Shown piece by piece: positions 1 through 11,053 of a stretch of DNA of 64,000 bases (the first letter of the stretch is position 1; every line of letters begins with the position of its first letter). The notes beneath the pieces are model-generated. The model ran no database searches, was not told the origin of the DNA, and worked only from the letters and a program-made list of their open reading frames with translations. The DNA comes from Asterias rubens. Lineage: Eukaryota > Echinodermata > Asteroidea > Forcipulatida > Asteriidae. Where the stretch lies: assembly GCF_902459465.1 (NCBI RefSeq), contig NC_047068.1, positions 3,038,001 through 3,102,000 of the forward strand, read 5' to 3'. A program made the translations under genes and the position numbers.

Positions 1-3000
1 TCTTCTTGATGGGGCCGTCTGTCGTTAAGACCTGGGTACAACTTCCTTTTTCATCGATGTAATAGCCTTTACCTGCAGTAAACAAGATAGAGATATAATG
101 TATGCAAACATCACTCAGGCATGTGAGTAAACTATCCATGAAAAAAGAGGAAAAGAGAAAACCAAGCAAGAAAAAAAAGAGGAAAAGATAATATTCCTAT
201 ACTTTTGTACACAGAAAGTGAAGGAAAAAAGAGGAATGTCAAAACCCCAGAAGAGGAAATCTCACATGCCTGATCACTTCAAGTTTTCTTTTGTTATAAT
301 AAGATATCACCTAACACCACAGGGCCAGACGGGCACTTGAAGGTGAGGGCTACACTTCACTGATTTGGGCTGTCGACCTAAACCAGCTGTCACCAGGTGC
401 ACGCTGCCACTCCCGGAGTTGCAACAGGGCTAACTCCTTCACAGTCCCTAGGGATGTAGGCTTGGGTATCATCCACTAGGAGCCACCTACTCCTGGGGCT
501 GAAACAGGGCTACCCCCTTCACAGTCCCTAAGGATGTAGGCATGGGTATCATCCACTAGGAGCCACCTACTCCTGGGGCTGAAACAGGGTTACCCCCTTC
601 ACAGTCCCTAAGGATGTAGGCATGGGTATCATCCACTAGGAGCCACCTACTCCTAGGGCTGAAACAGGGTTACCCCCTTCACAGTCCCTAAGGATGTAGG
701 CTTGGGTATCATCCACTAGGAGCCTGGCTGGTAGAGCTGAATGCACTTTCAACGCATACAGACATGTTATTCAAACTTACAAAGATATTGACAAAATAGG
801 GACACCGCCAACATAGGGCTAGATAGCTCAGTTGGTAGAGCGCTGGCACGTTAATCCGGAGGTCGTCGGTTCGAATCCCACTCTAGTAAATTCTTTGTTC
901 AACCCCAAAAGTTATCATTTGAATCAGACATCTGGTAATCTGAAAGATTCTTGACTAGATATGTTGAATTCTAAAAAAAAAAAAAAAAAAAAAAACATTG
1001 ACAGGGGCTGATCAATGCAGTAAAATTCATCGCAAGACAAATTGTCAGTATAACCATTTTGTGACATCACACTTTCCTTAGCAACTACATTGATTTGCAG
1101 TTAAGATCAATATCAGCTGACTGTGAAATCGGCCAATGGTTTGATATTACCTTCCGAGCCACCAATATAGCAAGTCAGTCCATCGTTGTTGGAGCCTGGT
1201 AGCTTCAGAGCGGATTTATCCCAAAACATATCCAGTGCCTTCTGATTGCCGCTAAAGAGAACAGCAGAAGATGGAAGTTTGATCATCGTTACATTTGATA
1301 AACTGCTATTAACATATGCACACACAAAAAAAACATTGAAAATTTGAACTCAATTGGTCGTCAAAGTTAATAATGGAAGAAAAAACACCCTTAGTCACAC
1401 GAAGTTGTGTGTAGGCCCGGGCGAATTATTTGAATATCCGGTTAATGACGAATAGGTTTTCCTATCCGTAATTACGAATGCCTTTTTTTTCTTAACCGGA
1501 TATCCGCAATGGGCGCGAATACCTATTTATAAACCGGATAGTCCTGTAATTACAACCAAGTAACCGGATATTCTTTTAATATCCGAATATCCGCGGACGT
1601 CGGGCGACAACTGATAGGAATGTTTTGTCTGAATCCTTATGAAACTTCTATTAAGACAGCATAAACAGCATAAATTAAGTATTTAACTATAATCACCTCC
1701 GTGGAGAGTTGAAACAATGACGTTTCTGACGTAATTTGTTCAAAGATTACGAAAGTTTTCCTTCACGTAGAGTCAATCACGATCAAAACAAAAAGCAAAT
1801 CGCCATCTTTAAATTAGATCCGGTTATTTTTATGAATGAACCGAGTGACACTGTCTAAAACTAATATCAATCCACCCATAAGATTTCATTCACAAACAAA
1901 CAGCGCCCTCTAGTGGCAAAAAAACCCCAAACTGTTCGAATATCCCGTTAATTTCGGATAGTTGGCCAGCGGTAACCGAATACCAAAATTTCACTATTCG
2001 CCCAGCACTAGTTGTGTGCTTTCAGATGTTTGATTTCGGGACCTCAAAATCCAATTCCGAGGTCTCAAAATCAAATTCGTGGACAATTACTTCAGAGGGA
2101 GCTGTTTCTCACAATGTTTTATACTATCAACAGCTCTCCATTGCTTGTTAACCAAGTAAGTTTTTATGCTAAGAAATATCTTGAGTAATTACCAATAGTG
2201 TCCACTGCCTTTAAGTCTAGAAATAACTATAAAATATATATTTATTAAATCTCTTTTGAGGGAGTGTTGGCTCTGAAAAGTAGGGCTGGTGGCAGTACAA
2301 ACTTACGCTGCAACTTCTGAGCTGATTCCCGGCTGAAACACGCATTGAGTTGTTGTCTGATCCAGCTCTTGTTTGCAAAGGGGCGTCGAACTAAAGCGAC
2401 CTCGTGCGTCACATTTCCACACAGCAATCAGCCCCGTCTGGAGAATTTAAGAATTGTCATTCATAGTAACAAGCATAATGCTCAATAATCATTGTTGTGA
2501 AGTTATAGATTGAAGTCAGAACTTGTGCTCTTTTGTAAGAGTAATAACAAACGAGCTACGGACGGCTGAGGCTTAAATTCTTTACCAAGGGTATTCGCAA
2601 GCAAAGGACCATAGAAACAAAGGGTGTTCATAACATGGTACCATATTTGAGGTTTAGAATACGCACCCTGTCTGCAGTTAGTATACGGCTCCCAGCATCG
2701 TTCCAAACAATCAGGCAGACCTCCCCTTTGTGTAGCTTGGGCGACTCGTACAACTCATGGTGCTGTTCACTCCACACAGTGATCTCTCCATTCTCCCAAC
2801 CAATGGCCACCGAGGGCTTGACTGGATTCCAGGCTAGGGAAGATGAGGAACAAGATCTCTGAATGTTGGAGGTTTCGATTGGTTCACCCTGTTGTGTAAA
2901 AAAATAGTGTTGATTGAATTAGGTTTATATAAACGATGTGACCTGTGACATCACATGTTTACAAAAGAGCCACCAAGCCTGGACTTCACTGCAGGCACGA

Positions 3001-3938
3001 TTTGTACACAGCTCAATGGGAGAAAACATCAAATCTTATATTTTATGGAAATTGCACTGTCCAATTCCTATCAACTTTTGATGTTGGTGTTATCGTAAAC
3101 CTTAGTTTTCCAGCATAAAGCAAGGTACAAAACAACTGTGTTGTGGTGTTCCGTGGCCGAGATGTTAATTAAGAGCACTGGACTCAAGCTCTGGTGTTTC
3201 TGAACGACAAAATGTAGGTTTGAGTCCTAGTCTTGACACTTAATAGTGAGTCCTAGTCTTGGTACTTAGTGTCCTTAAGCAAGATGCTTGGCCATAATTG
3301 CTTGGTCCTTCGGATTGGGCATATTTAATACTCATCATGGAAGAGTAGGGGTTAAGGCTGGTGTTTCTGGTTCACTTAGCAAGACTTGGCATCCAGGTTG
3401 TCAAAAACTCACGAGCTACAGGGATTAAGTTCACTTAAAAGGCAACATTGATTTCAATACCAGAAATACACATAAATAATATTATATAATTACGTAACTA
3501 TTACAGGTTGATTAATTTTGGGTTTTACCAAAGATTATAGAGCGCCGCAAGGAACTTGAAATACGCATGGGCGCCATTTCAGCAAGTGAATGTTTTGTTT
3601 CCCATTTATAGGAATGGTCATTGTCTGCACTGAACTGCACTGATCTACTGTTGTATCAAAAGAGTTACTTGCCGAAATGGCGTCCAGTGGGATTTCACAT
3701 TTCAGCCCGAGTTCCGCATCTTGCGCCTTGCGGCGCTCTATAATCTTTGGTTTTACCCATACACCGATGTATGTTAGCACAATATCAGTCTTACCTCTTC
3801 ATTATAGATTTGAACAAAGCCCCCTCCAACATCAGGCCTTGTAGCTACGGCCAAACAGGGATGTGTAGGATGCCATGCGATGTCGACGTTAGCACCAGAT
3901 GATGGTGGTTGGACTCGGTGGTCAAAGTAAACTGTCAT
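1..3938 (-). CDS. IFT140: IFT140, intraflagellar transport protein 140 (N-terminal part, runs off left edge)
   Basis: Five coding exons read on the minus strand: 3938-3795, 2888-2667, 2437-2307, 1251-1151 and 72-1. All have GT/AG borders and compatible phases, giving about 223 residues before the window ends. The start MTVYFDHRV and the early motif WHPTHPCLAVA resemble the IFT140 N-terminus. Exon 2 holds VAIGWENGEITVW, exon 3 LIAVWKCDARGRF, exon 4 NQKALDMF and exon 5 YYIDEKG, all in the order of the family's first WD40 propeller. IFT140 is a core subunit of IFT complex A, needed for retrograde transport and ciliary entry of membrane proteins. An acceptor after a poly-T tract (minus strand, exon edge 3962) suggests an upstream non-coding exon. 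The remaining propeller and TPR region lie outside the window. Introns carry SINEs and MITEs. Confidence 0.92.
401..720. repeat. Tandem repeat, about four 80-bp units
   Basis: Units at about 401-480, 481-560, 561-640 and 641-720 share the phrase GGATGTAGGCTTGGGTATC and differ by a few bases. The array lies in an IFT140 intron. A single diverged unit occurs in a SINE tail near 10005-10060. Confidence 0.9.
745..905 (+). repeat. tRNA-related SINE (Asn-like head)
   Basis: A tRNA-like core starts near 820 with an A box (TAGCTCAGTTGGTAGAGC) and a B box (GGTTCGAATCC). Its loop would read GTT if folded as a tRNA, but the outer acceptor pairs fail. A second copy at 49880-50120 shares both the core and about 45 bp upstream, so this is a dispersed repeat and not a tRNA gene. 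Confidence 0.75.
1330..2214 (+). mobile_element. TTAA-type MITE, family A (5' truncated, split by a nested element)
   Basis: Family A is about 390 bp with inverted ends AGGCAGTGGACACTATTGG / CCAATAGTGTCCACTGCCT flanked by TTAA. This copy lacks its left end, is interrupted at 1412-2010, and ends with a good right terminus near 2214. It lies in an IFT140 intron. Confidence 0.85.
1412..2010. mobile_element. 599-bp non-autonomous hAT-like element nested in a family A MITE
   Basis: The ends TAGGCCCGGGCGAAT and ATTCGCCCAGCACTA are inverted repeats. The direct repeat GTTGTGTG (8 bp) lies at 1404-1411 and 2011-2018, and the host MITE is continuous once the insert and one repeat are removed. The interior contains repeated CCGGATAT-like motifs and no long ORF. 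An 8-bp target duplication fits the hAT superfamily. Confidence 0.82.
3149..3345 (+). repeat. tRNA-Leu/Ser-like SINE
   Basis: It begins with a GTGGCCGAG-type A box and GAGCACTGGACTCAAGCTCT, followed by the shared tail about leaving TTAAGCAAGA. It lies in IFT140 intron 1. Other copies lie near 10.1, 23.4, 29.9, 37.1, 53.4 and 58.9 kb. Confidence 0.7.
3528..3750. mobile_element. Fold-back MITE in IFT140 intron 1
   Basis: Terminal inverted repeats begin CCAAAGATTATAGAGCGCCG and occur inverted at the far end (about 24 bp). TTTTA flanks both sides (3523-3527 and 3751-3755) and may be the target duplication. No ORF. Confidence 0.7.
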
Positions 3939-4464
3939 TTCTTTGGCAACAGTTTTCAGTCACTGAAAAAAAAAAAAAAAATGCGTTCTCTATTTGATAA
4001 CTACATCCAAGTTCAGTTCGGATTTAATCTTGATCTTGATATAATTATTGATCAGCTCCTAACTAGGAACAACACTTAATGAGGTTAGGTCAGGAGGGAG
4101 GAACTCCTAGTGGATTTTATGCGTACCTAGGAGTGTACGCCGAAACTTAGTAGGGCCAGTGATGCTGGTTGTTAAGTAGGGGAGTGAGTTCCAGTCTTTA
4201 GCAGTATTGGGAAAGTATGATTTATGAAAGGCGTTGGTGAGTTGAGGTAAATTCTAAGGGTGAGTGGGTTGTGATTTCTAGTGGTGACAGCTGTGGGGTC
4301 TCTTTCTTTAGGTTGAAGCTCAGATGTTCTTCCAGATCAAGTTGAGTATGTTTGTGGATGATTAATCATTATCCTTGATCCTCCTGACAGTTGCAGGGAG
4401 GTTGGAGGATCAAGGGAGTTTAACTGTTATTCTACTAACTTTAACTTCAAGCATGGAGGAAGAA

Positions 4465-4466
<2 letters not shown>

Positions 4467-4501
<35 letters not shown>
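4467..4501. repeat. (AAT)n microsatellite
   Basis: About 11-12 uninterrupted AAT units. Confidence 0.95.
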
Positions 4502-4829
4502 TCAAAGTCTTATATAGCGCACGTATCTACCAAACAAGGTACTCAAGGAGTACAAATTGCAAACACTTTACTTTACTTTGATAAAAAAATACCAGTTGAT
4601 TGTCCCCTCCTCATCTTTTATGTTAATGTTGAGTTGAGGTCGTATCCTTTTTCAAATGACTTTTTATTTTACATTTTTGTTTTCAAAAAGACAAATTTTT
4701 GGTGTCTTTCTCACTAAACTTACTAATCTTTCAAGAACTTGTAATTCCATAAAGTTAGTGGTAATTTTTAAGTAAAGAATTGGTCGGCAGTTTGAATTAA
4801 AAAGCTTGACGAGCTACCTTTGAATTTGA

Positions 4830-4967
4830 GGATAACTTTCCGTATGGCGCCACCACTTTTTCACTCATTTTTACAAAAAGGGATATCTCATTGAGGTAAA
4901 TTAGATACTATTACTATATTATTTCATATCGAATGAAAAAGTGGTGGCGCCATACGGAAACTTTTCC
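4830..4967. mobile_element. hAT-type palindromic MITE, family C, copy 1
   Basis: The ends GGATAACTTTCCGTATGGCG and GGAAAAGTTTCCGTATGGCG are inverted. The 8-bp target duplication GAATTTGA lies at 4822-4829 and 4968-4975. No coding capacity. Confidence 0.9.
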
Positions 4968-5577
4968 GAATTTGATTGAAAGAAATAAAAAATATATATA
5001 GTCAAATAGTGGCCCTCATCCTCCTCTTTTTGGAAAAACCCGGACGATCAATTATTTGGCCTAATAACAATAGCACTAGATCTTTTTTAATAGTTAATTT
5101 CAAACATTGAACAAAACCATTAATTAACCTAAACAATGACATATTTTGTTGGCAAACTTTAACTCATTTCAATCCCAGAATAAAACACTTTTGTCGACTG
5201 CAACAGTTCCCCCGACTTTAGACTGGTTTCAGCCCTTTCGATCGTGTACAAGACACATCACGGTCTAGTGTCTGCCTCTGTCTATCTAATGCAGCTTAAA
5301 CCAAAGTGAATACGATTCGTCTTTTTCTCACAACAAAAACCCTTCAAATTTGCAATCGGGACAAATATTTCAGTAAAAATATATTTATTTAAGGAGAACA
5401 ATACTTTACCTTTCTCTAGAACGTTAGTATTCAAGCGATCACGTTTATTTGATCATATTTTACAGACGGTATGAACATCAAATCGCAGAGATCTTCTGAT
5501 CGCTGTCTAGCAACACAAAATATGTTTCGGGTCAAGGGTCATATATCTTTATAACGGCTGTTTCATGAAATGGAATT

Positions 5578-5915
5578 GTTTCGTCCCAACTGTAGTTGGG
5601 ACATTCTCAATTTGAGTGTTACAGTTGGGACATCCCAACTATAGTTTGATCCAGCGATCTGCAACTAGTCTTGGTGGAAGAACTTCTTGTGTTGATTTGT
5701 CACAATTTTTCAAACGTAGAGGGCGCTATTACTCACGAAAAACTCTCACGACACGACCGCTCCACGTGCTGCCGTTAAGGAGTGATAGCGCCCTCCACGT
5801 TCGGGAAAATTGTGACAAATTAACACGAGACAAGACTAGTTGGTTTCAGAGCTCTGGATCCCAACTGTAACACTCAAGTTGGGATCAGCCCAACTTCAGT
5901 TGGGACGGGACGGAA
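5578..5915. mobile_element. Fold-back element with long inverted arms
   Basis: The left arm (CCCAACTGTAGTTGGGAC, then GAGTGTTACAGTTGGGA) is mirrored at the right end around 5858-5912. The interior has paired GAGGGCGCTAT / ATAGCGCCCTC and TTGTCACAATTTT / AAAATTGTGACAA segments, so most of it can fold back. No conserved ORF. Confidence 0.75.
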
Positions 5916-6254
5916 TATAATCTCTAACGGCAGTCACTAGGAGTTGCCGGAAAATTGAAACAGTCGTAACCTCGCTCTGACAGCTAGCAAAAGGAGTAAA
6001 TATTATTTTTGATTAAAACAAGAACAGGAGAGCAAGTTTTGTTAGAGTTGCTGAATATCTGGGTAAGTATTCACCAAAAACTTACGAAATATAAATTACA
6101 TCACAATACCAGTGCATCATCAGAACGTCAGCAACTATAAAATAAGCCTGCAATCCCTTGAAAGATTGAAATACGAAAAATATTTTTCTGCACAGGACAG
6201 GTGACATTTTGAAATTGAATGAATGAAACACTGCACTTGGTTTGTGTTCATATC

Positions 6255-6386
6255 GGAAAAGTTTCCGTATGGCGCCACCACTTTTTCATTCGATATGAAA
6301 TAATATAGTATCTAATTTACCTCAATGAGATATCCCTTTTTGTAAAAATGAGTGAAAAGGTGGTGGCGCCATACGGAAAGTTATCC
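6255..6386. mobile_element. hAT-type palindromic MITE, family C, copy 2
   Basis: Opposite orientation to copy 1. Perfect 8-bp duplication TTCATATC at 6247-6254 and 6387-6394. Confidence 0.92.
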
Positions 6387-6509
6387 TTCATATCGCCAAG
6401 AGGGCGCTGTTGATTGTCGAATAAATCATGTACATTTAAAAACTAATCTAAAGAGAAGCCTTTACCCTTCCCTTTTTGTCTTTTATTTGTTAATTTAAAG
6501 GACGACTAC

Positions 6510-6592
6510 TCCTAGAACTACGAGGTTCGTTGCGCTATCGTGTCCACGTGGAGCAAACCTCCATGACCTCATAGTTCTAGGACTTATAGGAG
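6510..6592. repeat. Small inverted repeat upstream of CBY1
   Basis: CCTAGAACTACGAGGTTCGT is mirrored by a near-complement ending CATAGTTCTAGG. Related fragments lie near 13940-13985 and 18425-18480. Confidence 0.5.
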
Positions 6593-6777
6593 TACTGTAC
6601 TGTACCTCTCGACAGTCGCAGAGGATGGAGAGTTAAGAATATCGCAACTAACAATAATACAAAAACATCAGCTGTGCTGTTTTTTAACTTCAAATTGTCA
6701 ACTATTTTGTTTAACAAACCTCTGATCTCTAACCCCCCCCCCCCACACACACCCTCTCCAGTCATCCCGTCTTCAAG

Positions 6778-8356
6778 ATGCCGCTCCTTGGTAACAAGTT
6801 CAACACCAAGAAGACCCCACCCAGACGATCTCTGTCCTTGAATAACCTCAACAAACTAGAGAGTTCCATCCGAGAGGAGGAGTACGGCAACGACTATGGC
6901 CAGCCAGCCATGAGAATAGCTGGACAAATCATTAAGTTTGATGCCGACGATGGGGTTTGGATATCTGGTAATAAAAGACAAAAGAGAAAAGTCTGTGTTG
7001 ACTTTTTAAAGCTTATTACAATTGTAGAGCCCTTTTCACACTACTCTATTCCCCTGGGTCACCTCTGGGGAATAACGGGCAGCCTTTGCACACTTTGATC
7101 GCTTTACCCCTTTGGTCTTCCTCCGAATCGCGACACTTTTGTCCTTGAGCAAGATACTTTATCATAATTACTTCTCTTCACCCACGGGTGTAAATGGGTA
7201 CCTATGAGGGTAGAGCTTGATATTGTGTATGAAAAAGACTCTGGAGCGATAGGGTTGCATACTACCTAGGGAGCTGAGAAAGATTAAAGGAATGTTATCG
7301 GCCCAATGATCAGGGCACTAATGTGAAGTGCATTGAGACGGTTATTGTGAAATTTGCGCTATATAACATGATTGGACGTAAAGCCGTTGGTCCCATGTGT
7401 TGTGTAACGCATGTAAAAGAACCCAGTGCACTTATCGAAAAGAGAAGGGGTTTCGCCCAGGTGTTCCTGGCTGTGGCTGCTAAATGTAAATGCGCCGTAG
7501 CAACCCTTATATTGGACGTAAAGCCGTTGGTCCCATGTGTTGTGTAACGCATGTAAAAGAACCCAGTGCACTTATCGAAAAGAGAAGGGGTTTCGCCCAG
7601 GTGTTCCTGGCTGTGGCTGCTAAATGTAAATGCGCCGTAGCAACCCTTATATTGGACGTAAAGCCGTTGGTCCCATGTGTTGTGTAACGCATGTAAAAGA
7701 ACCCAGTGCACTTATCGAAAAGAGAAGGGGTTTCGCCCAGGTGTTCCTGGCTGTGGCTGCTAAATGTAAATGCGCCGTAGCAACCCTTATAAGGTGCTAA
7801 ATAATTGGGTCTCAGAATTCATCACTGCAACAACCTATCTTTCTGAAAGTTTGTATATACTCAGCGCCTTGAGTACCTCGTTTGGTAGATACGTGCGCAA
7901 TATAAGACTTCAATATTATTATTATAAGAACTAGTCATTATTATTGTTATTCTCTTTATTTGTCATCCTGCAGAGACTGGAAGCAGTGGTGGGGTGAGCC
8001 AGAAGGAGTTTATTAAACTACGCAAACAGAACGAATCCCTCGCTGAGGAGAACAACCTACTCAAGCTCAAGGTGGAACTCCTCATCGATATGGTAAGCAA
8101 AATGTTCTTTCAAATTACTGTTAAAGGCACTGGACATGTGTGGTAATTGTTAAATACCAGTGTTGTCACACTTGGTCGTTCCCAACTTGGTGTATCCCTA
8201 AAATAATTAATCTGTGAAAATTTAAAAATGAATAATTATTTTCGATCTCCTTGGTTTCCTGTCCAGCTTTCTGAGACGACAGCGGAGAAGCAACAATTAG
8301 AACGAGACATGGGAGAGTACGGCACAGGAGGCAAGAAGTCTATTAAGAAGAGGTGA
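6778..8356 (+). CDS. CBY1: CBY1, protein chibby homolog 1 (complete)
   Basis: Three coding exons, 6778-6967, 7974-8092 and 8267-8356, splice in frame to 132 residues, close to the usual length of about 126. The start MPLLGNKFNTKKTPPRRSLS matches the family N-terminus, including the serine (residue 20) of the 14-3-3 binding site. The middle has the AGQIIKFDADDGVWI block. Exon 2 gives EENNLLKLKVELLIDM, the leucine-rich coiled coil used for dimerisation. The C-terminus is basic (KKSIKKR), as expected for its nuclear import signal. Chibby is a beta-catenin antagonist and a basal-body/transition-zone protein needed for ciliogenesis. A pyrimidine tract with AG at 6760-6761 suggests a leader exon; a donor near 6062 is a candidate partner. 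Intron 1 carries a perfect triplicated SINE segment. A poly(A) signal lies at 9580. Confidence 0.96.
7371..7790. repeat. Three identical 140-bp tandem units in CBY1 intron 1
   Basis: Units 7371-7510, 7511-7650 and 7651-7790 read as identical. The unit is an internal piece of the tRNA-Leu-like SINE (GGACGTAAAGCCGTTGGTCC and the segment that follows), amplified in place. Confidence 0.95.
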
Positions 8357-9060
8357 TATTATGGATGCAAGAATGAATGGCACTCTCCACTATCGGCCTC
8401 ATATATGGGGGGTATAAAGGGCCCCCTCTGTTGCTCTGATCGTGACATTGATTGACGCATGTAAGGAAAGTTTACTCGAATAAGGCGCGACAAAGTCACA
8501 GGCCAAGAATTGCAGTGATGAAAAGAATTAGAAATGGCGTCTCCAATTATTTATTTGGAAGTAGCTAGCGCCAAATTTCGTCTGTGATTTGCAACTCATC
8601 TGTCTTTAGCATGAGATGGTTTGGACTTTGGTAGTGTATGACAGTTGACACTTCATCAAGAAATCATCACCATTTTAAACATTTGAACAAAATCATCATT
8701 ATTTGTTTTTTGTCTAATAGAGTTTTACTGTTGCAAAATGATTGCTGGTACATTTATATAATTACAACTCAGTAAACAAAAAAACAATTTGGATCTTAGT
8801 CATGTTGGGCAGAAAATGTTTCATAAAAAGTATGCGAGCGTAAGGTATTATAACAGCTCTGTGACATCACACCACAATTCATGAATGAATGGCTGATGAC
8901 GTCCTAATGTACATTCAACGCACGATGTCGTGGGCGATCCATTGGTATTCGCCAATTTGGGTACCCTCCAACCATCCAACACGGTCTTGTTTATACGCTG
9001 GTTTTCTGAGGAACTGGTACATCTATTATATATCGTTGCGGTGTTCGCTGCCAACAAAAT

Positions 9061-9262
9061 TGGATTCAAACTGCCCCCAGACTACCGGGCAATCTCGGTA
9101 GTCTAGTTGGCAAGACACTGCTCTAGAATTGCAAAGGTCGTGGGTTCAAATCCCACCCCAGTAACATGCCTGTGATATTTTGTTTACAGGACTCGGGGAA
9201 AGTACCGAGTATACAGTGCTAACACACATCGTTGTATGGGTACAAAACTGAAATTAGTGTTG
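9061..9262 (+). repeat. tRNA-related SINE (TCTAGTTGG type) in CBY1 3' UTR
   Basis: The core has A box TAGTCTAGTTGGCAAGACA and B box GGGTTCAAATCC, with a conserved tail containing AGTACCGAGTATACAGTGCT in later copies. Copies at 28525-28705 (minus), 56157-56342 and 60676-60825 share it. About 25 bp upstream of the tRNA-like core is also conserved. Confidence 0.8.
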
Positions 9263-9579
9263 GTACATCAGTGTTGATTTCACTTTGGGACAATCCCCAT
9301 TTAAAAAATCGAGGGGGGGTATTTTTTTTCTATAAAATTTAAACAAAATTACAAGGAGAAAAACTTCACACTTAATAATACAACACATAATCAAATAATC
9401 TCTACACAAGGTTATCAAATTAATTTTAATATTGTGAATTTGTTTAGTTGGCCTTTAACTGTTCGCAGATTTTGTGACAGTTAACTTTTTGTTGATGAGA
9501 TTTCATCTAAACACATTTATATAGTTTACTGTATATAATAACACATTGTAAATAATTAAATGTTTCTGAGACAGTTTAT

Positions 9580-9585
9580 AATAAA
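9580..9585 (+). promoter_or_regulatory. Poly(A) signal AATAAA, likely CBY1
   Basis: AATAAA is followed by a T/G-rich tract around 9600-9625, 1.2 kb after the CBY1 stop. Confidence 0.6.
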
Positions 9586-10004
9586 ACTTGTTCACAAATT
9601 TATTGTGCTCTTTATTTTTGTCTGTTAACAGTATTAATTAGGTGTGTTCAGAACTACAATTTTGTTCACAGCATAAATGCAATTATTTAAAAAGTTCTAC
9701 CAATTACGGAGGGTAAAATTTAAAAGATTTGTCCAGTCTTCTGTTTCCTCACTGTTTAAACAGCCCATAAAGGATGATCTCAAATATATAGATATTACAG
9801 TTGTCTAACAGCTGCAGTCCATCCAGGAAACATAACAAATATAACGAGTCTTCTACCTCATGTTAAAACATGGTTCAAAATGGGTTTTCTCCAGAACGCT
9901 CCAAGCCAAATTTCTGAAAAACGTGGGGTCAAACAAACGCGCACGACAAAGGAATCGTGACGTCAGTGGCGGCTATTTGGTGTGGAAATGCCAAAGCAGG
10001 GTTA

Positions 10005-10165
10005 CCCCTTTTACAGTCAATACGGATGTTGGCTTGAGTATCTCCACGGTACCTCCCCAAGTTTACGTAGCAAGCGTCATGACCAGGATTCGAACCCACA
10101 CTCTGCTGATTAAACACCAGAGCTTGAATCCAGTGCTCTAAACCGCTCGGCCATGACACGCCACA
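10005..10165 (-). repeat. tRNA-Leu/Ser-like SINE
   Basis: On the minus strand the head reads GTGTCATGGCCGAGCGG and B box GGGTTCGAATCC. The left part resembles the 80-bp unit of the 401-720 array. Confidence 0.75.
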
Positions 10166-10387
10166 TGGGTAAAAAGAAAGATTGTGATTTACACAAGCCC
10201 ATCAGAGCAGACACCATTGTGTACATGGAGGCAGCCCTTGTACTTATAAAATAATTCTCCTTTTGGAGTTTCAAAAATTGCATTACCTGAGAAGAAAAGG
10301 CTGTTAGAATGGCTCTTTGTTAGTCATCTCACCAAAACTAGAGCGTATGGGTGAGTCGATGAAGAAAGCCCGACAGGAGCCACCAGG

Positions 10388-10672
10388 GCCAAATTTCATA
10401 GCTCTGCTTAACGGTAAGCAAATTTGCGTGCTTACTGTAGCAAAAACATTTGCTTAAGCCTTAGCGTATTTCACAGGTTAGCAGAAAAATTGGGCGGCCA
10501 TATAGCGTGTTTACCGTGGATTTGCATTATGACGTCATTTATTTTCATGCGGTAAGCACCTGTAGGTTAGTATGCCTTTTCGTGTGCTTATGGTTAGCAG
10601 CGCTATGAAATAGAAATCGCACAGTAAGCAAAAAATCGGCTGCTAAGCTAAGCGCTATGAAATTGGGCCCAG
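10388..10672. mobile_element. Fold-back element, family E (GGGCCCAATTTCATAG ends)
   Basis: Ends read roughly GGGCCAAATTTCATAGCTCT and its inverse CTATGAAATTGGGCCC; the interior repeats GCTTACNGTAAGC-like words. Relatives lie near 39.0, 41.2, 44.1, 48.8 and 49.4 kb. Confidence 0.75.
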
Positions 10673-10806
10673 GTTGGACACTGTGGTGGAACAAATATGA
10701 AATTATCTCTAGAAAAGACAGAGGCTGGCTACAGACCTACATCACTTGTCATAAATCGGTGTACGGGTATAAATCAAATAATATTATTCATCTCTGATGC
10801 AAGTTA

Positions 10807-10812
10807 TTTATT
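10807..10812 (-). promoter_or_regulatory. Poly(A) signal, likely TOMM22
   Basis: AATAAA on the minus strand about 380 bp after the TOMM22 stop. Confidence 0.45.
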
Positions 10813-10897
10813 ACAACAATAACAGGCCTGTGGCCCCTCCAAAAGTTTTGCATTGACTTGAAAATGAAATTGGCCTTGCTCACGTACAGATGAAAAT

Positions 10898-11053
10898 CCA
10901 GGGGTCGATTTCACAAAGAGTTAGGACAAGTCCTAATATAGGACTAGTCCTAAGAGATATCAAAAACGTATGGCTAGTCCTAAGTTAGGACGAGTAACTC
11001 GTCCTAACTCGAGATAAGACTAGTCCTAACTCTTTGTGAAATCCACCCCAGGT
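10898..11053. mobile_element. Fold-back MITE in TOMM22 3' region
   Basis: Ends GGTCGATTTCACAAAGAGTT and AACTCTTTGTGAAATCCACC are inverted; the middle is full of TCCTAACTT / AAGTTAGGA words. Confidence 0.75.

Larger units (their letters stand above)
3963..5930. other. IFT140/CBY1 divergent spacer, no gene seen
   Basis: Spacer upstream of both IFT140 (minus) and CBY1 (plus). It holds the 4467 microsatellite, a hAT MITE and a large fold-back element. No conserved coding exon was found; upstream non-coding exons of both genes may lie here or just beyond. I could not point to a convincing RFX X-box. Confidence 0.6.
9626..10790. other. Convergent CBY1/TOMM22 spacer, no gene seen
   Basis: Holds a minus-strand SINE and a fold-back element; no coding exon recognised. 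Confidence 0.6.

Noticed and set aside
813-897. tRNA-Asn-like gene
   Set aside because: The A and B boxes are good, but the first acceptor pairs fail and a second diverged copy at 49.9 kb shares upstream sequence; it is a SINE.
3963-6761. RFX X-box between IFT140 and CBY1
   Set aside because: Only half-sites (such as GGCAAC near the IFT140 start) were seen; no clear two-armed motif.
7310-7711. 133-residue minus-strand frame
   Set aside because: Lies wholly in the triplicated SINE segment; the same peptide repeats because the DNA repeats.
9090-9165. tRNA gene with TCTAGTTGG A box
   Set aside because: Four dispersed copies share the same non-tRNA tail, which marks a SINE family.
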